64,000 nt of DNA from Mantis religiosa (GCA_030765055.1 CM060950.1:22322876-22386875), one strand, 5' to 3'. Numbered from the stretch's first letter, positions 9,175-20,149 are shown. Made by a program: numbers and translations. The notes: a model not told the origin generated them from the letters alone.

Positions 9175-10950
9175 GGCTCGACACCTCTCCTCGGACACAG
9201 ATGAGCACACCTCACCTTATGGAAACCGTCGACGCAGCATCATGGGGAAGAAGACGAAGAAGAACTCTGCTGCAGCGAAGCGTCAGGCAGCAGAGCCGCT
9301 CCCGCCGCAGACCTCTGCGGCCGGCTCTCGGGCGGTCTCGCTGATAGCATCGGCGGACGAGAGCGAGTCGCCCGCCAGGCGCACCGACCGATTCTGGGCC
9401 AGTCCCTCCCCAAGGACGCCGCACGCATCGCCAGACGCAGTCGCTCAACACCAGCTGACACCGCCACACCTACTCAGCAGCACGCGCGCCACCCAAACGT
9501 CCCTCCCAGAGCTCACCTCAGCAGCAACCTACGTCGCCGCTGCTGCCTCAACGCCGAGGTCCACAACATCGCCACCCGCCGAGCCTGCTCGGCCGCCGTG
9601 GACCGCGACCGTCGTCGTCACGGATGTGCCTCGTGACCTGCCGTGCAGGTTCATTCTCGCCGCCGCCCAACAGCAGTGGCCCTCGGCCCTACGGGCCAGC
9701 CGCATCTGCATACGAGGCCGCACCACGTCCTTGGTCCGCCTGCAGCTAGAAGACGAAGCCGACATGAGCGCGGCCTTGAGGATGGGCCTGCCCTTATTAG
9801 GGCAGTGTCTCAAAATTGAGGCAAGCCGCTCCGAGCGCCCTGCACCTTGTCGTTGATGCTGCAGGTACGGGCATGCAGCCGCCACCTGCTCTGCAACCCC
9901 ACGGTGCCATTACTGTGGCGCCGCGACTCTCACCGGGGAATGCCAGCAGCACGATCTTCGTAGCCACGACCGGTACTGCGCCACCTGCAATGGCTACGGC
10001 CACTTCACAGGACAGGCGCAGTGCCCCGCTCGCCCACGCCAGGAGTCCAACCTCATCACACCTCCAACGGCTCGCTCCAACAACACAGCCTACTGGAGCC
10101 CAGCGCTTGAGTGCCTCAAGGATGAAGTCCAGAAGGTCAACCGCCGGCTTCATTATATCGAACAACAACTGCCAAACCTACGCACCGCCGCCACCCAAGG
10201 GACTCCTACAGCCGAAGTTCCGGACCTCCACTCTGAGGTTCTGAATATTGGTCTTCGCCTGGGGAACTTGGAGGTCTCTCTCGCCGCCAGCAACTCAAGG
10301 CACGACGCCACTTATGCCACAGAAACTGACCTGAACGACAAACTAGTGACTTCACACCAGCAGACTACGGACAACCTCGCATCACATCAAGAGCAAGCTG
10401 CCTCCTCCTTTCGAACACTTACCAACACCATTTCATTTCTGACTAAGCAACTACAAGACACTATACAAGACAACATCAATCAGAAGTTCAATGACCAACA
10501 GGAACACATCAGCAGCTCTCACTCTCAGACCAGGAAGCACCTTATCGGAATCAATAACAAAGTCCTTGAAATTCAAATCGCCGCTGCTGCTATACAGCCC
10601 GAATCCATCCGCGAATAGTGCTCTGAAGTCCTCGAGCGTATCGACCTCCTGACGACGACCACTTTATGCACCGAGCGACAGACGCGCCACAGTCGGCGCT
10701 TAAATTAAGCACCATTGGTGCACAGCGATCCTAGGACCAATAAACGATCCTAATCATTCAATCCCTCCTTCTATCCAGGTGATCCACCCAGGGCCTCTGG
10801 TCATGGTTGGACCCCCTACTAAACCTTCCGCTATAAGCACGTACCCTTCAGGCGCCTGCACACAAACACCGATACTAACGGGGGTGCTACCGCGGGACCC
10901 CGCCACTTTCCTCCATATATTCCTCTTAAAAGCCACGTTGATACAAAAAA
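9175..10950 (+). mobile_element. non-LTR retrotransposon carrying ORF1 only
   Basis: A GC-rich block interrupts the mariner. It has a short leader, one long ORF1-type frame (9242-10618) and about 330 bp of non-coding 3' sequence ending near 'gttgatacaaaaaaatg'. No endonuclease or reverse transcriptase is present, although ORF2 would normally follow ORF1 directly. The borders are inferred from where the mariner reading stops (after about 9165) and resumes (about 10960); I could not define a target duplication. Either ORF2 was lost in this copy, or this is a non-autonomous lineage that kept ORF1. Confidence 0.75.
9242..10618 (+). pseudogene. LINE ORF1 (Gag-like, CCHC zinc knuckles), one premature stop
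   Basis: One reading frame runs from ATG 9242 (MGKKTKKNSAA) to the stop at 10616-10618, broken only by a TGA at 9854-9856. The order is a basic, Ala/Pro/Ser-rich N-terminus; an RRM-like or gag-like middle (TATVVVTDVPRDL ... LPLLGQCLKIEAS); zinc knuckles; and a Gln/Asn-rich coiled-coil C-terminus (HQQTTDNLASHQEQAASSF). The first knuckle would be C-X2-C-X4-H-X4-C with the TGA in one of the X positions. Then come CHYCG and CATCNGYGHF...C. It is an RNA-binding ORF1 protein of an insect LINE. CGA to TGA decay is a simple explanation for the stop. Confidence 0.82.
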
Positions 10951-11904
10951 ATGAAAACCTTAAAGTTTCTCCCCTCCCAGGAAGACCCGTAACAGCAAAA
11001 ACGGAATTCAACATTAACACAATTGACGCAATTGTTCAAGAAGTTCGTCGCCTCACAATTTCGAAAGTTGCAGACATAATGCATTTGTCTGTTGAAACTA
11101 CAGACGACATAATTCGCAATGATCTTGGCTATCGAAAATTTGCAGCGAAATTGGTACCTCACGTGCTGAACCGCGTCACGACGTGTCAAGAATGGCTCGG
11201 AAGATTTAGACGGGAGTCAGACTTTCTGAACAGAGTCATCACTTGTGACTAGAACTGGTTCCACCATTACTGCCCGTTAACAAAACAGGAGAGTTCGCAG
11301 TGGAAATATTCATGGAGCCCTAGGCCTAAGAAAGCAAAAGTTCAGAAAAGTGCAGCAAAGGTCATGCATCTCGTATTCTTTGACAAACAGGGAACTCTGT
11401 ATGACCATGTAACTAATCAACGCACAGTAACTGCTGCTTACTATTGTGACGTACTGAAGGGGCCACTGAAGAAAACAATCGCAGAAAAGCGACCAGATCT
11501 CGCAAGGAGAGAATGGATCCTGCATCAGAATAATGCTTCTGCTTATCCAGCTCGTGCAACTCAAGATGTCATCGCAGGAATAGGCATTGAGATCATGCCT
11601 CATCCACCTTATTCTCCGGATCTCGCACCATGCGATTTTCACCTCTTCCCTAAAGTGAAACAGGAGCTTCTTGGTCACCATTTTCAAAGTGATAAGGAGT
11701 TGAACAATGTTGTCATGGGTATCCTGAACAGACTGTCCAAAAATGGCTTCAATAAGTGTTTCGAACAATTGGTAAGTCGTTGGAATAATTGTATATCATA
11801 AGAGGGAGAACTCTTCGAAAGAGTGTAGGTAAATGTTAGTGAAATAAGGCCACTATGTGTTAATTAAAAAATAAGTTCGGTTAGTTATTGAAGGACCCTC
11901 GTAA

Positions 11905-12628
11905 TGTAGTCCACTTCCCAGTAAGAATATAACACTCAGATAATATTGCAAAAGACAGAATCAATTACTTACTTATATCCTTTCTTAAGAAAGAAGATGA
12001 TCTCCCTTTGTGTATATGATTCAGAAACATAAATAGGCTAGCAGTGTATGGAAAATTACTACATTAACTCTAAGTAAAATATAACATTGTCAATCTCTAA
12101 CTGAATGTTATTAAAACACTAAAAAAGTTAACTCTTTGATAACTTCTAATAAACTTGCAAATGTGCGCTTGTATCTGTTCAAAGCGTTGCATACGCTTCA
12201 ATCGATCCTACACTTCGTTTGAGTAGCACCAGCAATTAACACATGCATAATCCAGAGGAAAGCCATGCCGTTAATGTTTTATATAACGGTCTAGCGGATG
12301 TCAATCAAATGCTACATCGTCTGCTATGTTGAACCTAGTTACCTTACTTCTCTTCAAATGTATGCGAAGAGCTCCTTATTAAACAATTATTATTAATGTT
12401 ACCAAATGCATATGATAATTAAACGATTTACCTTATAAGTGAAGCAGTTGTAATCCAAGTACTATGAGGAAGGTTTCGAAGGTCGAGTCATACTCCAACT
12501 TACCTGAAAAGAATAAAAAAAGAACATTAATAGCTTATGGCAACTTAATTACTCTTACCTAACGGTGGCATTCAGTCAGTCTTGGCTTCAATAATTACTT
12601 GCAGACACAATACCATCTTCATATATAT
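11905..12628. other. no recognisable feature
   Basis: AT-rich sequence between the mariner and the inverted LINE. No motif, repeat end or credible frame was seen. Confidence 0.4.
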
Positions 12629-13967
12629 TGTGACATAAGCAACAAAAGGCGAATGTTCTCTTTTATACAAATACACGCCTTCATCACGCCTTTTTACATT
12701 TCTAAATAGAAAACAATGGGTTAAATCGTAGTGCCCAATACGCAACCGAGCCAAACTCACCTCCTCACGACGAGATGAACGACAGGAGGTAACCCAGGGA
12801 ATCGGAAGTTCTTTCACTGATCTAAGTTTATTATTGCGGAGAGCGGACCACTCTTCCTGCCAGCAGGCTTGCACAGCTCTCCGCAATACAGCTTCCGATG
12901 TCACAGATGGTACTCCAACCCTGGGCTTCATGGTAGCCGTCTTGGCTGCTGAATCCGCCATTTCATTCCCCCGAAAACCTACGTGACCAGGGATCCACGC
13001 ACACACCACGCTAACGCCGGAAGCGTGTAAAACGTGGAGGGCATCCTGGATACGCTGCACAATAGGGTGGTAGTTGTACAGCTGCCGTAGGCTTTGAAGT
13101 GCACTGAGGGATTTACTCAGGATTAAGCAGTTCCCCAGCTTTCGTCGCCGTACGTGTGAAATGGCCCAGTACATTGCATAAAGCTCTGCAGTATAAGTGG
13201 AAGTGCTAGTATGGAATCCGAATGTATACGGTTCGGCTCCACACACATAAGCACAACCATTACCATTTGAGCTCTTGGAGCCACATCAGTATACATTATA
13301 AAATGGTTTTCATAACGCAATAAAAATTGTAAGAAATAAGTGCGGATACTACGCATAGACATGGTAGATTTATCATATTTAGTCATGCCCAGATCTACGT
13401 TGGACGCTCCGCATTACCAAGGAGCGTATGCCCCTTCCCCTTAGGATACATCTTGGGCATTTCAGTATCAAGCTCTCTGATCAGCTCCTGGAATCGAAAA
13501 CCAGGTGGCTCTGGTTTAACAGAAGTGTTCCTATAACGCGCGTCCATTAAGGTGTTGGTTGAAGAACGGCGTAAACGTTGGATGTGTGGGCATGCACTTA
13601 AGTCCACAGCCATAATTTGTTAATAACATGTTGCGTTATGCTGCAGAGGAGGTTCTGCAGATTCAGTATACAGGCTTATAACAGGGCTTGTTGGAAATGC
13701 CCCAACTGCTATACGTATGCCACAAATATGGATTGTGTCTAATCTCTTCAGCACAGATGGTCGTGCTGAGCCATAGACGATACTACCATAATCTAATTTG
13801 GAACGGATGAGTGCGCGATAAAGTCGCAATAACACTTTGCGATCCGCTCCCCACGATTTTGCACTTAGTACCCGCAAGATATTTAAAGATCGGTGACATG
13901 GTGCTTTCAGTTGTGCTATATGCGATGACCAACTAAGTTTTCTATCAAATACCAATCCAAGGAAGCG
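12629..13967 (-). pseudogene. LINE ORF2: RT thumb plus RNase H, several frameshifts
   Basis: Reading down the minus strand: FLGLVFDRKLSWSSHI; LLRLYRALIRSKLDYGSIVYG (typical post-RT region); the linker MDARYRNTSVKP; then RNase H with YTDV (first Asp), STSTYTAELYAMYWAI (Glu), LILSKSLSALQSL where Asp-Ser is expected, and AWIPGHVGFRGNEMADSAA (final Asp). The tail RIGHYDLTHCFLFR and a Cys-rich end follow. At least three frame breaks occur near 13620, 13390 and 13250, and the third RNase H acidic residue is replaced by Lys. It is inactive. Confidence 0.85.
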
Positions 13968-14093
13968 TTATCTGTCCGACACGTGCTGCTAGAGTGTCTT
14001 TGCCTAGCACACTTTAGGACGTCTCTGCAGCTGCCGGCCAGCTTTGCAGAAATGCTAGCGGATGACAACAAAAGTAGTGGAGAAGGTTTTTAG
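13968..14093 (+). pseudogene. LINE ORF2 extreme C-terminus
   Basis: A 41-codon open stretch begins LSVRHVLLECLCLAHFRTSL and ends LADDNKSSGEGF before TAG at 14091. 'TVxHxLLEC' followed by 'LxxxLxDD' is the usual ORF2 end in I-like LINEs, so this completes the part encoded on the opposite strand just to the left. An AT-rich 3' UTR follows to about 14316. Confidence 0.75.
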
Positions 14094-14317
14094 GTTCGTT
14101 TCTAGGTTGGACTTTAGAATTTAGCGAACGGAATTTTCAGTACTTTGGATATATATTTATTTTTATTTTTTCTTTGTTTTCTATGTAGTGTATTTTTTGC
14201 AGGTTTATTTACACTTGTATAGATTTTTAGAACCATTTATATCTGGCATTTGCCATGACTTATTTTTTAAAGGGCGCTGATTATCTCTGCAGTTGAGCGC
14301 CCTTATAAAAATATCTC

Positions 14318-14770
14318 TTTAGCACGCACCAACTTGTACTGCTAACCTCCAAGGTAGACACAGGTCCACCTCTTACACGGAGCTGCACGCCAATTCTGAA
14401 CACAACTCCGATATTTGCTCGTAAACAGTTTCGCTGCCCGTACTACTCCCTCCGACTCGTCACCACGGAACATACCACATCTCTCTGAATAACTGATTCG
14501 TAATCAGCTTCACTGCCCCGACTCCTCACCACGGAGTCGGACTCACTCGCTAAACTCGAAGCTTGAAACACACATAGTGGCCTTACATACTTTGTCGGGT
14601 GGCACGAAACTTCTAGCAATGGAAACCTCTCGAAATACAGTCTCCATAATATTTTGCATAGTAATTATATGACTCGATTCGTGACGTCAGCTAGTAGCTG
14701 TCCTTGAAGGCACCTTAACCTCTCATGGCAGACTCGCTTCCACCTTGGATATGTCAGCTACTGGTCACCC
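14318..14770 (-). repeat. truncated LTR related to 774-1468
   Basis: The segment shares ordered blocks with 918-1460: 'ttagcacgca', 'caggtccacctcttacac' versus 'caggtccagctcttacac', 'aacacaactccgat', 'catggcagact' and others. The part matching 774-915 is missing, cut where the LINE at 12629-14316 ends. I cannot place a clean outer end or target duplication. Confidence 0.5.
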
Positions 14771-15103
14771 AATGGAGCACACATCTCTCTGGCCCCTCTA
14801 ATTGGCAATATGCAACAAACACGGGAAATTTTCCTTACTCCCGCTCTATTCTACAGGGCAGAACCGCGATGGAGCCAACATTACAGCATTTATTACTGAA
14901 ATAGTAAGAAACACGTTTGTGATTCCTGACATGCAACAAATTACCCTTATTTCCTTTAAATCAAATGACTGCTCCCATGTTGGCAGACCGTTTCCAGCAA
15001 TTTTGTCGTCTTCCTTCCCCCCAAAAGAAAGAATCCCATCTACCAAGAGCCCTTAATTAAAATCCTCCTTAGACAATTGTTTAGTGGTGGCAATAGATAT
15101 TCC

Positions 15104-15238
15104 ACCCGCCTAGGTAGTGTAGATGGTAGCGAGTCTGCCCCACGTTCAAGAGGTCCCGAGTTCAAATCTTGGTCAGGGTGAGTTACCTGGATAAGGCTTT
15201 TTCCGGGTTTTTCCCTTATTCTGAAGGACAAATGGGAC
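15104..15238 (+). repeat. tRNA-derived SINE, family 2, 3'-truncated
   Basis: Head and body match the copies at 3339 and 3868 ('gcctaggtagtgtagatgg', 'gagttcaaatcttgg', 'gagttacctggataagg'). The tail with 'gttggaggacg' is absent. It abuts the IS630-like fragment at 15255. Confidence 0.85.
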
Positions 15239-15254
15239 AAATTATGCGCACTGC

Positions 15255-15483
15255 AATTTGCGCGGCCTCCTAAAGGAGCTGGGTTTCAAATACCGCACTT
15301 TGAATAAGATAAGGGTTATTATGGAATCCAGTGGCTAGGCGATATATATCAAAACTAAGGAAATTTCGCTGTAATGTACATAAGATAATTTATTTAGACG
15401 AAACCTCGTACCATACTCATGACGTATCGAGAAAGGTGGCAACCTTCCAGAAAGGATTGGCAGAAGGAAAGTCTTTGATGTAA
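15255..15483 (+). pseudogene. IS630-like transposase, middle fragment
   Basis: Reading on plus: NLRGLLKELGFKYRTLNKIR, VIMESSG, then after frame breaks IIYLDETSYHTHDVSRKVAT and a stop at 15481. In IS630-like transposases 'LLKxxGFKYR...N.R...ME' is the end of the helix-turn-helix region and 'YLDETW' carries the first catalytic Asp; here the Trp is Ser. No second or third catalytic motif follows. It may belong to the same family as the fragments at 5316 and 37660. Confidence 0.6.
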
Positions 15484-16618
15484 AACGATTATGATGGTTC
15501 GTCAAAGGAGGCAGCCGACCTGTACTCGCGTTGACTAGACTCATATGAGTAATGGTATTACAATAGGCTAATTTAGTGGGAAGGGTTGCTTCTGCACATT
15601 CACTTACTTTATAACTTTCTAAACATTTAAATATGCTACAGATTCTTCAGTTAAAGTTTCCAGAAGAAAAAGGATTGGGAAAAATAATTACTTGGGAACA
15701 TCTTCGATTTCGCATTTATATCGCATTGTGAGTCAATTTCGCACTTTATTGCGCTATATCGCATTTGCGAAAAATCACCACCCCTTATTTATAAGTAATC
15801 AATGCTAGCATGATGACATATTAAGCTTCAAGCAAAAATCGATCTTTAATTTTGTGGTGTGTGTGTCTGTGTATCTGTGCTTTGTTGTTGTTGTTGTTTT
15901 TACTTTTTTAAAACATTTTTATGCAACTTGCTACACGGTTTAGAAAGGAGTGCGTAGAACTCATTGAAGGAAAACCAGAAATACGGTGACGTGAAGGCGC
16001 TGGGGGCATAGCATTGGTTCTGCAGAATCTTGAGTTAAACATCTAAGTAGTAATGGATCCAAGCAGTTGTAGTCGTTCAAAAGTACGCTTCTTCCTTTGG
16101 TATTATGAAGTAACCATTCCACAATTCGGAACGGACATTTCCTTTGGAGTTCGTTCGTTCCCCTACTGCGCCGTTCCAACTCCGTAGATATTAGTTGGTA
16201 TCAGTTAGGTACTTCCTATTTCGCGGAATGTTCCCAAAGCATATACTTCCAACTAGTGGCGTAGCGTGTAATGAAAAGCTGGAAGAGAGGCTTCCCCAAG
16301 AATATCAGGAAAAATGCATACCACACAATACTTTCTTTACTCTGGATGCACTTTCAGAATTTATTCGTGAACATCCACGGTGTTGCAGACCATTCAACAG
16401 CTGCTTAGATTCGAGTGAACAGCTCCACGAGCTCATTCAATACTGGATAGTTCTGTATTTACGCTTTTGTAGTCTTGAATACCATTCTTCATAGGTTTCC
16501 GGAAACAATCGCGACCCCTCGATAGTTCGGAAGCGCTGACAGATTTTGTCACGTGAATGATACTTATATTTCCATCTACTGTACTTTAGCAGTGCTATTA
16601 ATAAGAGGGTAATTGCTC
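15484..16618. other. no recognisable feature
   Basis: Frames of up to about 99 codons occur on both strands but show no motif I recognise. No repeat ends were found. Confidence 0.35.
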
Positions 16619-16620
16619 TA

Positions 16621-17524
16621 CTGTCTGTCTCATATAACCTTGCTTCGCTGACATGTATCATGCCGCGTGTAACTACCTTCCCCATCACCCTAATTGGCTA
16701 ATGCTTTCGCGCCATACGCCATAGGTGGTGCCTTTCCATCACATTTAAACCTGCAGTAAACATCATAATAATTGCCAGTAATATATATATATAAAATCAT
16801 ACAATTAAGGAAATGAAGGCACGCAAAAATACAAGTTTGTAATGTTTTAACGAAACTCAACTCAGCCTTCGGCCTTTTCCACTGGGATTTTTTAAACAAA
16901 CACACATACCTTGCAAAATGTTTGTCTTTCAGTCTTAAAAGCTGTGTCACGCCATACTTTACTTTTAGTGTGTCCTTCATTCATACAAGTCTTGTCAAGG
17001 TACTATATTTTGCGATTTGTATCCCGGTACAGTCTGATTGTCCTTAAATAACGTCTTCGCAGCACAGCAAAATCGCCCCTGTCTCATTTTTCTTGTGCAT
17101 TTCTTCATTCACAAACCGCAGCTGTATAAGCAATCTATACAGACTAGATTTGCTGAAATTTGATAAATCTGCATCCTCATTTACAGCAGACAAAATTTTA
17201 TTTATGTTAGGGAGTTCGTTTGTAAAGAAAAAACTATGCACATGACGATGTACAGCACTTTTCACGAATCGCATTCTCTGAGCACTCGCTTTTGTTTATT
17301 CCTGCTTTTGCCTGAAGTGATAAGTTCTCCTGTTGTCTCAATTTCACGTGGTGTTCCTACGGACTAACACTCACACCTGTAAGTTCAGAGCGCAGCTCAC
17401 TCTCTCGCTGACAAAGACGGATTCTTCTCTGTAAGCGCATTAAATACATGCACCACAATTTTTTTCGCCGCTTTGTAAAGGTTTTCCCTTGTGATGCTTC
17501 AGCGAAAAACTGGCGGTAGACAGC

Positions 17525-17586
<62 letters not shown>

Positions 17587-18014
17587 AGTACATGCGCAAT
17601 AAATGGTCAGTAAAATAATGTAGCTCTCGCACTCGGCGATATATGACTAAGGCAGTTCAAAACAAAGTCAGGGATAAAAGTCATATACACAAATATGTCA
17701 TCACTACCACTAAAGCACGTGCTATTGTGTCATCTGAATGGCGGGCTAAAGCAAAGGAACCTCCTCTTTACTTTTTTTAAAAATTAACATGCATTTTAGA
17801 CAAATTAACACGGATGCGTAATATATTTAATTCAAACAGTTACGAAAATATAAATTTGACAATTCTCTTCCAACATATAAAGATATATCACCATGTTAAA
17901 TAACGAACTAATTTTTACCGCATACCAGTCTATACTACAATAGCAGCCAATGAGAGGGGATTAGGTCACGTGATCGTTAAGAGATACGGGACAAGCTTTA
18001 AGTGAAACAAGGAT
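16621..18014 (-). mobile_element. IS630-like transposon, degenerate copy 1
   Basis: It aligns along its length with the element at 18655-19784. The ends are 'ctgtctgtctcatataacc' at left and the complement of 'atccttgtttcac' at right, each beside TA. On minus it encodes helix-turn-helix pieces (TKRRKKLWCMYLMRL..., SELTGVSV, then FFFTNELPNINKILSAVNED and SNFSKSSLYRLLIQLRF). A decayed first catalytic block follows (YLDKTCMNEGHTKSKVW). The rest of the catalytic domain is gone, so it is non-autonomous and dead. Confidence 0.72.
17528..17583. repeat. (TA)n microsatellite
   Basis: About 28 TA units inside IS630-like copy 1. The matching place in copy 2 has only 'tatacatataat', so the array expanded after the two copies separated. 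Confidence 0.95.
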
Positions 18015-18016
18015 TA

Positions 18017-18650
18017 GTATATAGGTAAATAATGTTTCTTAACTTCCTAAAATTGTCCGCGTGTTTTCAAGTTAAAATAAGTAAATAATTTCCTTCGATT
18101 AACAGCGTACATATGCATAACTACCACTCAGAATTATACTTTTTGTCTCGTTAAATTGCCGTTATACGAAAATTAACCACAAGTGGGACGTCCAAGTGCT
18201 TTAGTAGCATCATAATGAGGTATACAAAGCCACAATAGCCTCATTTAACATCAGCTGAGAAAATTATATGTTTTCCAGTTTCGCCAACGTCTTTTGTGTT
18301 GTTACGTTGGTACTTCGCATTGTGCGTTTGCCCGGTAATCAAGTAGATTAGGAGATGTAAACAGAAAAATTACCGTTAATTCTATTATATAGATGCAGTT
18401 AAGACGAACAAGTTCGTAATTTGCATTGTACTCTATCTCTTGACCCAGTTTTTAGTACATTTGGAATAATACCTTCAGGATGAATCTATTGAGCTAGTTA
18501 AAGGCAGCAAATTATTTCCTGTCAACATGTGGGTCTGAAGGGTAAATAAAAGACAGTCGTATGATGTTCTCCCTCTCCCCCTCTTTCTCTCGCTATCTAT
18601 ATCTTCTTATCTATCCTTCTCTTTACGAGGGATGATCACAAACAAAGGCT
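18017..18650. other. no recognisable feature
   Basis: Spacer between the two IS630-like copies. It contains a pyrimidine-rich stretch at 18565-18625 ('ctccctctccccctctttc'). No coding motif was seen. Confidence 0.4.
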
Positions 18651-18654
18651 ACTA

Positions 18655-19784
18655 ATCTCTGTTTCATATAACCTTGCCCCGCTGACATGTATCACTCCGC
18701 GTGCAACTACCTTCTCCTCATACTAATTGGCTAAGGCTTTCGCGTCACAGTCCATAGGGGGTGCCTGCCCGTCACATTTAAACCTGCAGTAAACGTCATA
18801 ATAATTGCCAGGAAGATAGAAAAAATCATACAAATAAGAATATGAAGGCATGCAAAAATACAAGTTTATAATGAAACTGAGCAAGTTGAAACTGAATTAA
18901 TGAGCAATGAAACTGCAACAAGTTTATAATGCAAGGCCTTCACCTTTTCCACTGGGATTTTTCTAACCAGCACACAGCTTGTCTTTCAGTCTTAAAAGTC
19001 GTGCCACCCCATACTTGTCGTGTGTCCTTCATTCACCCAAGTCTCGTCAAGGTAGTATATTTTGCGATTTGTATCCTAGTACAATCTGATTGTACTTAAA
19101 TAACGTCTTCGCCACACAGCAATATCGCCCCTGGAGTGGTAAGTTTTCCTGTTGTCTCAATTTCATGTCGCGATGTAAGTTCAGAGCACAGCTGTTCGAC
19201 TTCTCTCACTGACAAAGACGGATTCTTCTCTGTGAGTGCATTAAACACATGCAACACAATTCTTTTTTCGCCGCTTTGTAAAGAGTTTCCCTTGCGATGC
19301 TTCAGCGAAAAACTGGCGGTAGACTCTGCCATTATACATATAATAAGTACACGCGAAATAAACGATCAATAAAATAATTTAGCTTTCACACTCGGTATTA
19401 CGCACCTTCGAATGGCGATATATGACTAATCCAGTTCAAAACAAGGTCAGTGATAAAAGTCATACAAACAACTATGTCACCACCACCGCTAAATCACGTG
19501 CTATCATGCCATGTGCTTGAGAGCAAAGGAACGTCCTCTTTACTACGTTTAATAATTAACATGCATTTCAGTTAAATCAACTCTGTTGCGTAATATTTTT
19601 AACTAAAACAGTTACAGAATATAAATTTGACAAGTCTCTTGCAACAGATAAGGATATATCACCATGTTAAATAACGAACTAATTTTTACCGCACAACAGT
19701 CTATGCTGCAATGGCAGCCAATGAGAGGTGATAAGGTCACATGGCCGTTAAGAGATACGGGGCAAGCTTATGTGAAACAAGGAT
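18655..19784 (-). mobile_element. IS630-like transposon, copy 2, internally deleted
   Basis: The terminal inverted repeats are 'atctctgtttcatataacc' at the left and 'atccttgtttcacataagc' (complement of the right end), with TA on both sides (18653-18654 and 19785-19786). The minus strand encodes the transposase N-terminus and jumps to the first catalytic block. Compared with copy 1 it lacks the second helix-turn-helix segment. Both copies lack the later catalytic residues, so they probably moved using a transposase encoded elsewhere. Confidence 0.78.
18985..19332 (-). pseudogene. IS630-like transposase remnant
   Basis: From 19332 down: MAESTASFSLKHRKGNSLQ, then EKRIVLHVFNALTEKNPSLS and CSELTSRHEIETTGKLTTPG, the first helix-turn-helix. 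Next is AILLCGEDVI and stop at 19096-19098. Past the stop, in another frame, is NRKIYYLDETWVNEGHTTS with an intact YLDETW block (first catalytic Asp). The direct junction from 'GKLTTPG' to 'AILLC' skips about 60 codons that copy 1 retains (KSAVHRHVHSFFF...). The DDE/D triad is incomplete. Confidence 0.75.
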
Positions 19785-19788
19785 TAGT

Positions 19789-20147
19789 CCAACACTCCTG
19801 AAATTTCCTCCACCGCAGAGAAATTAGTAGGGTGCGGTAATTTTAATAGATGCGGTTGGCAACAGTGCAGAATTTCAGTCACTCGCCACATACAGCGCTG
19901 TAGTGACTTGGCGGCTGAAGCAGGATGTACCTGCAGTGGCATTTACTGATGTGGTTAACCATGTCCACCAATGGCATTTAGTGTGCTGTTGGCTCTCGTA
20001 CAGAGAAACTTGTGCTTACCAATTATACATCAAAGTGCCTTTTCATTAGTATAGAATTGAGTGTTAAAATTAATAGTTAAGCACATCGTACTTTATGTGG
20101 AAAATGAAAAAAGGGAAATAGATGCGGCCGGATTTACCCAGGCACAA
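19789..20147. other. no recognisable feature
   Basis: Unique-looking sequence. I see nothing to annotate. Confidence 0.4.
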
Positions 20148-20149
20148 TA

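Larger units (their letters stand above)
9008..11801 (+). pseudogene. mariner transposase, inactivated (interrupted by LINE)
   Basis: The N-terminal helix-turn-helix is seen at 9015-9165 (QRASIKFCVLLDKTPTETTE, then EWYKRFKGGHDS after a frameshift). The reading resumes at about 10960 with LPGRPVTAKTEFN, LTISKVADIMHLSVETT and HVLNRVTTCQEWLGRF. The first catalytic motif appears as ITCD followed by a TAG stop at 11249-11251 where Glu is expected. The second reads HQNNASAY, with Asn in place of Asp. The third, PDLAPCDFHLFP, is intact with D34 spacing. The protein ends RWNNCIS at 11801. The insertion, the stop and the lost Asp all make it dead. Confidence 0.88.
8817..11901 (+). mobile_element. mariner element, second family, split by a LINE
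   Basis: Matching ends are 'cgagggtcgttcaataa' at the left and, at the right, the complement of 'cgagggtccttcaataact', each next to TA (8815-8816 and 11902-11903). Between them lies a mariner transposase in three parts, with a foreign GC-rich block at about 9175-10950. Without that block the element would be about 1.3 kb, the usual full mariner length. This family differs from the one at 3172 in sequence and in keeping its N-terminus. Confidence 0.88.
12629..14316. mobile_element. 5'-inverted non-LTR retrotransposon insertion (RNase H clade)
   Basis: The minus strand from 13967 down to 12629 encodes RT thumb, linker and RNase H. The plus strand from 13968 encodes the C-terminal tail that should come next, followed by a 3' UTR ending in a hairpin around 'gggcgctgat...gagcgccc'. 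The minus part ends with a PF-C-C-L-C-H reading, and the plus part begins LSVRHVLLEC; the two are nearly contiguous in related ORF2 proteins. Head-to-head order with the 3' end upright is the signature of twin-primed reverse transcription. The element is of the I-like, RNase H-bearing group. Confidence 0.82.

Noticed and set aside
12629..14807. A solo LTR spanning 12629-14807, with ATAT on both sides, split by the LINE
   Set aside because: ATAT does flank both points, and 14318 onward resembles an LTR, but 12629-12700 is better explained as the coding end of the inverted LINE (Cys-rich motif). The match to the LTR start is short.
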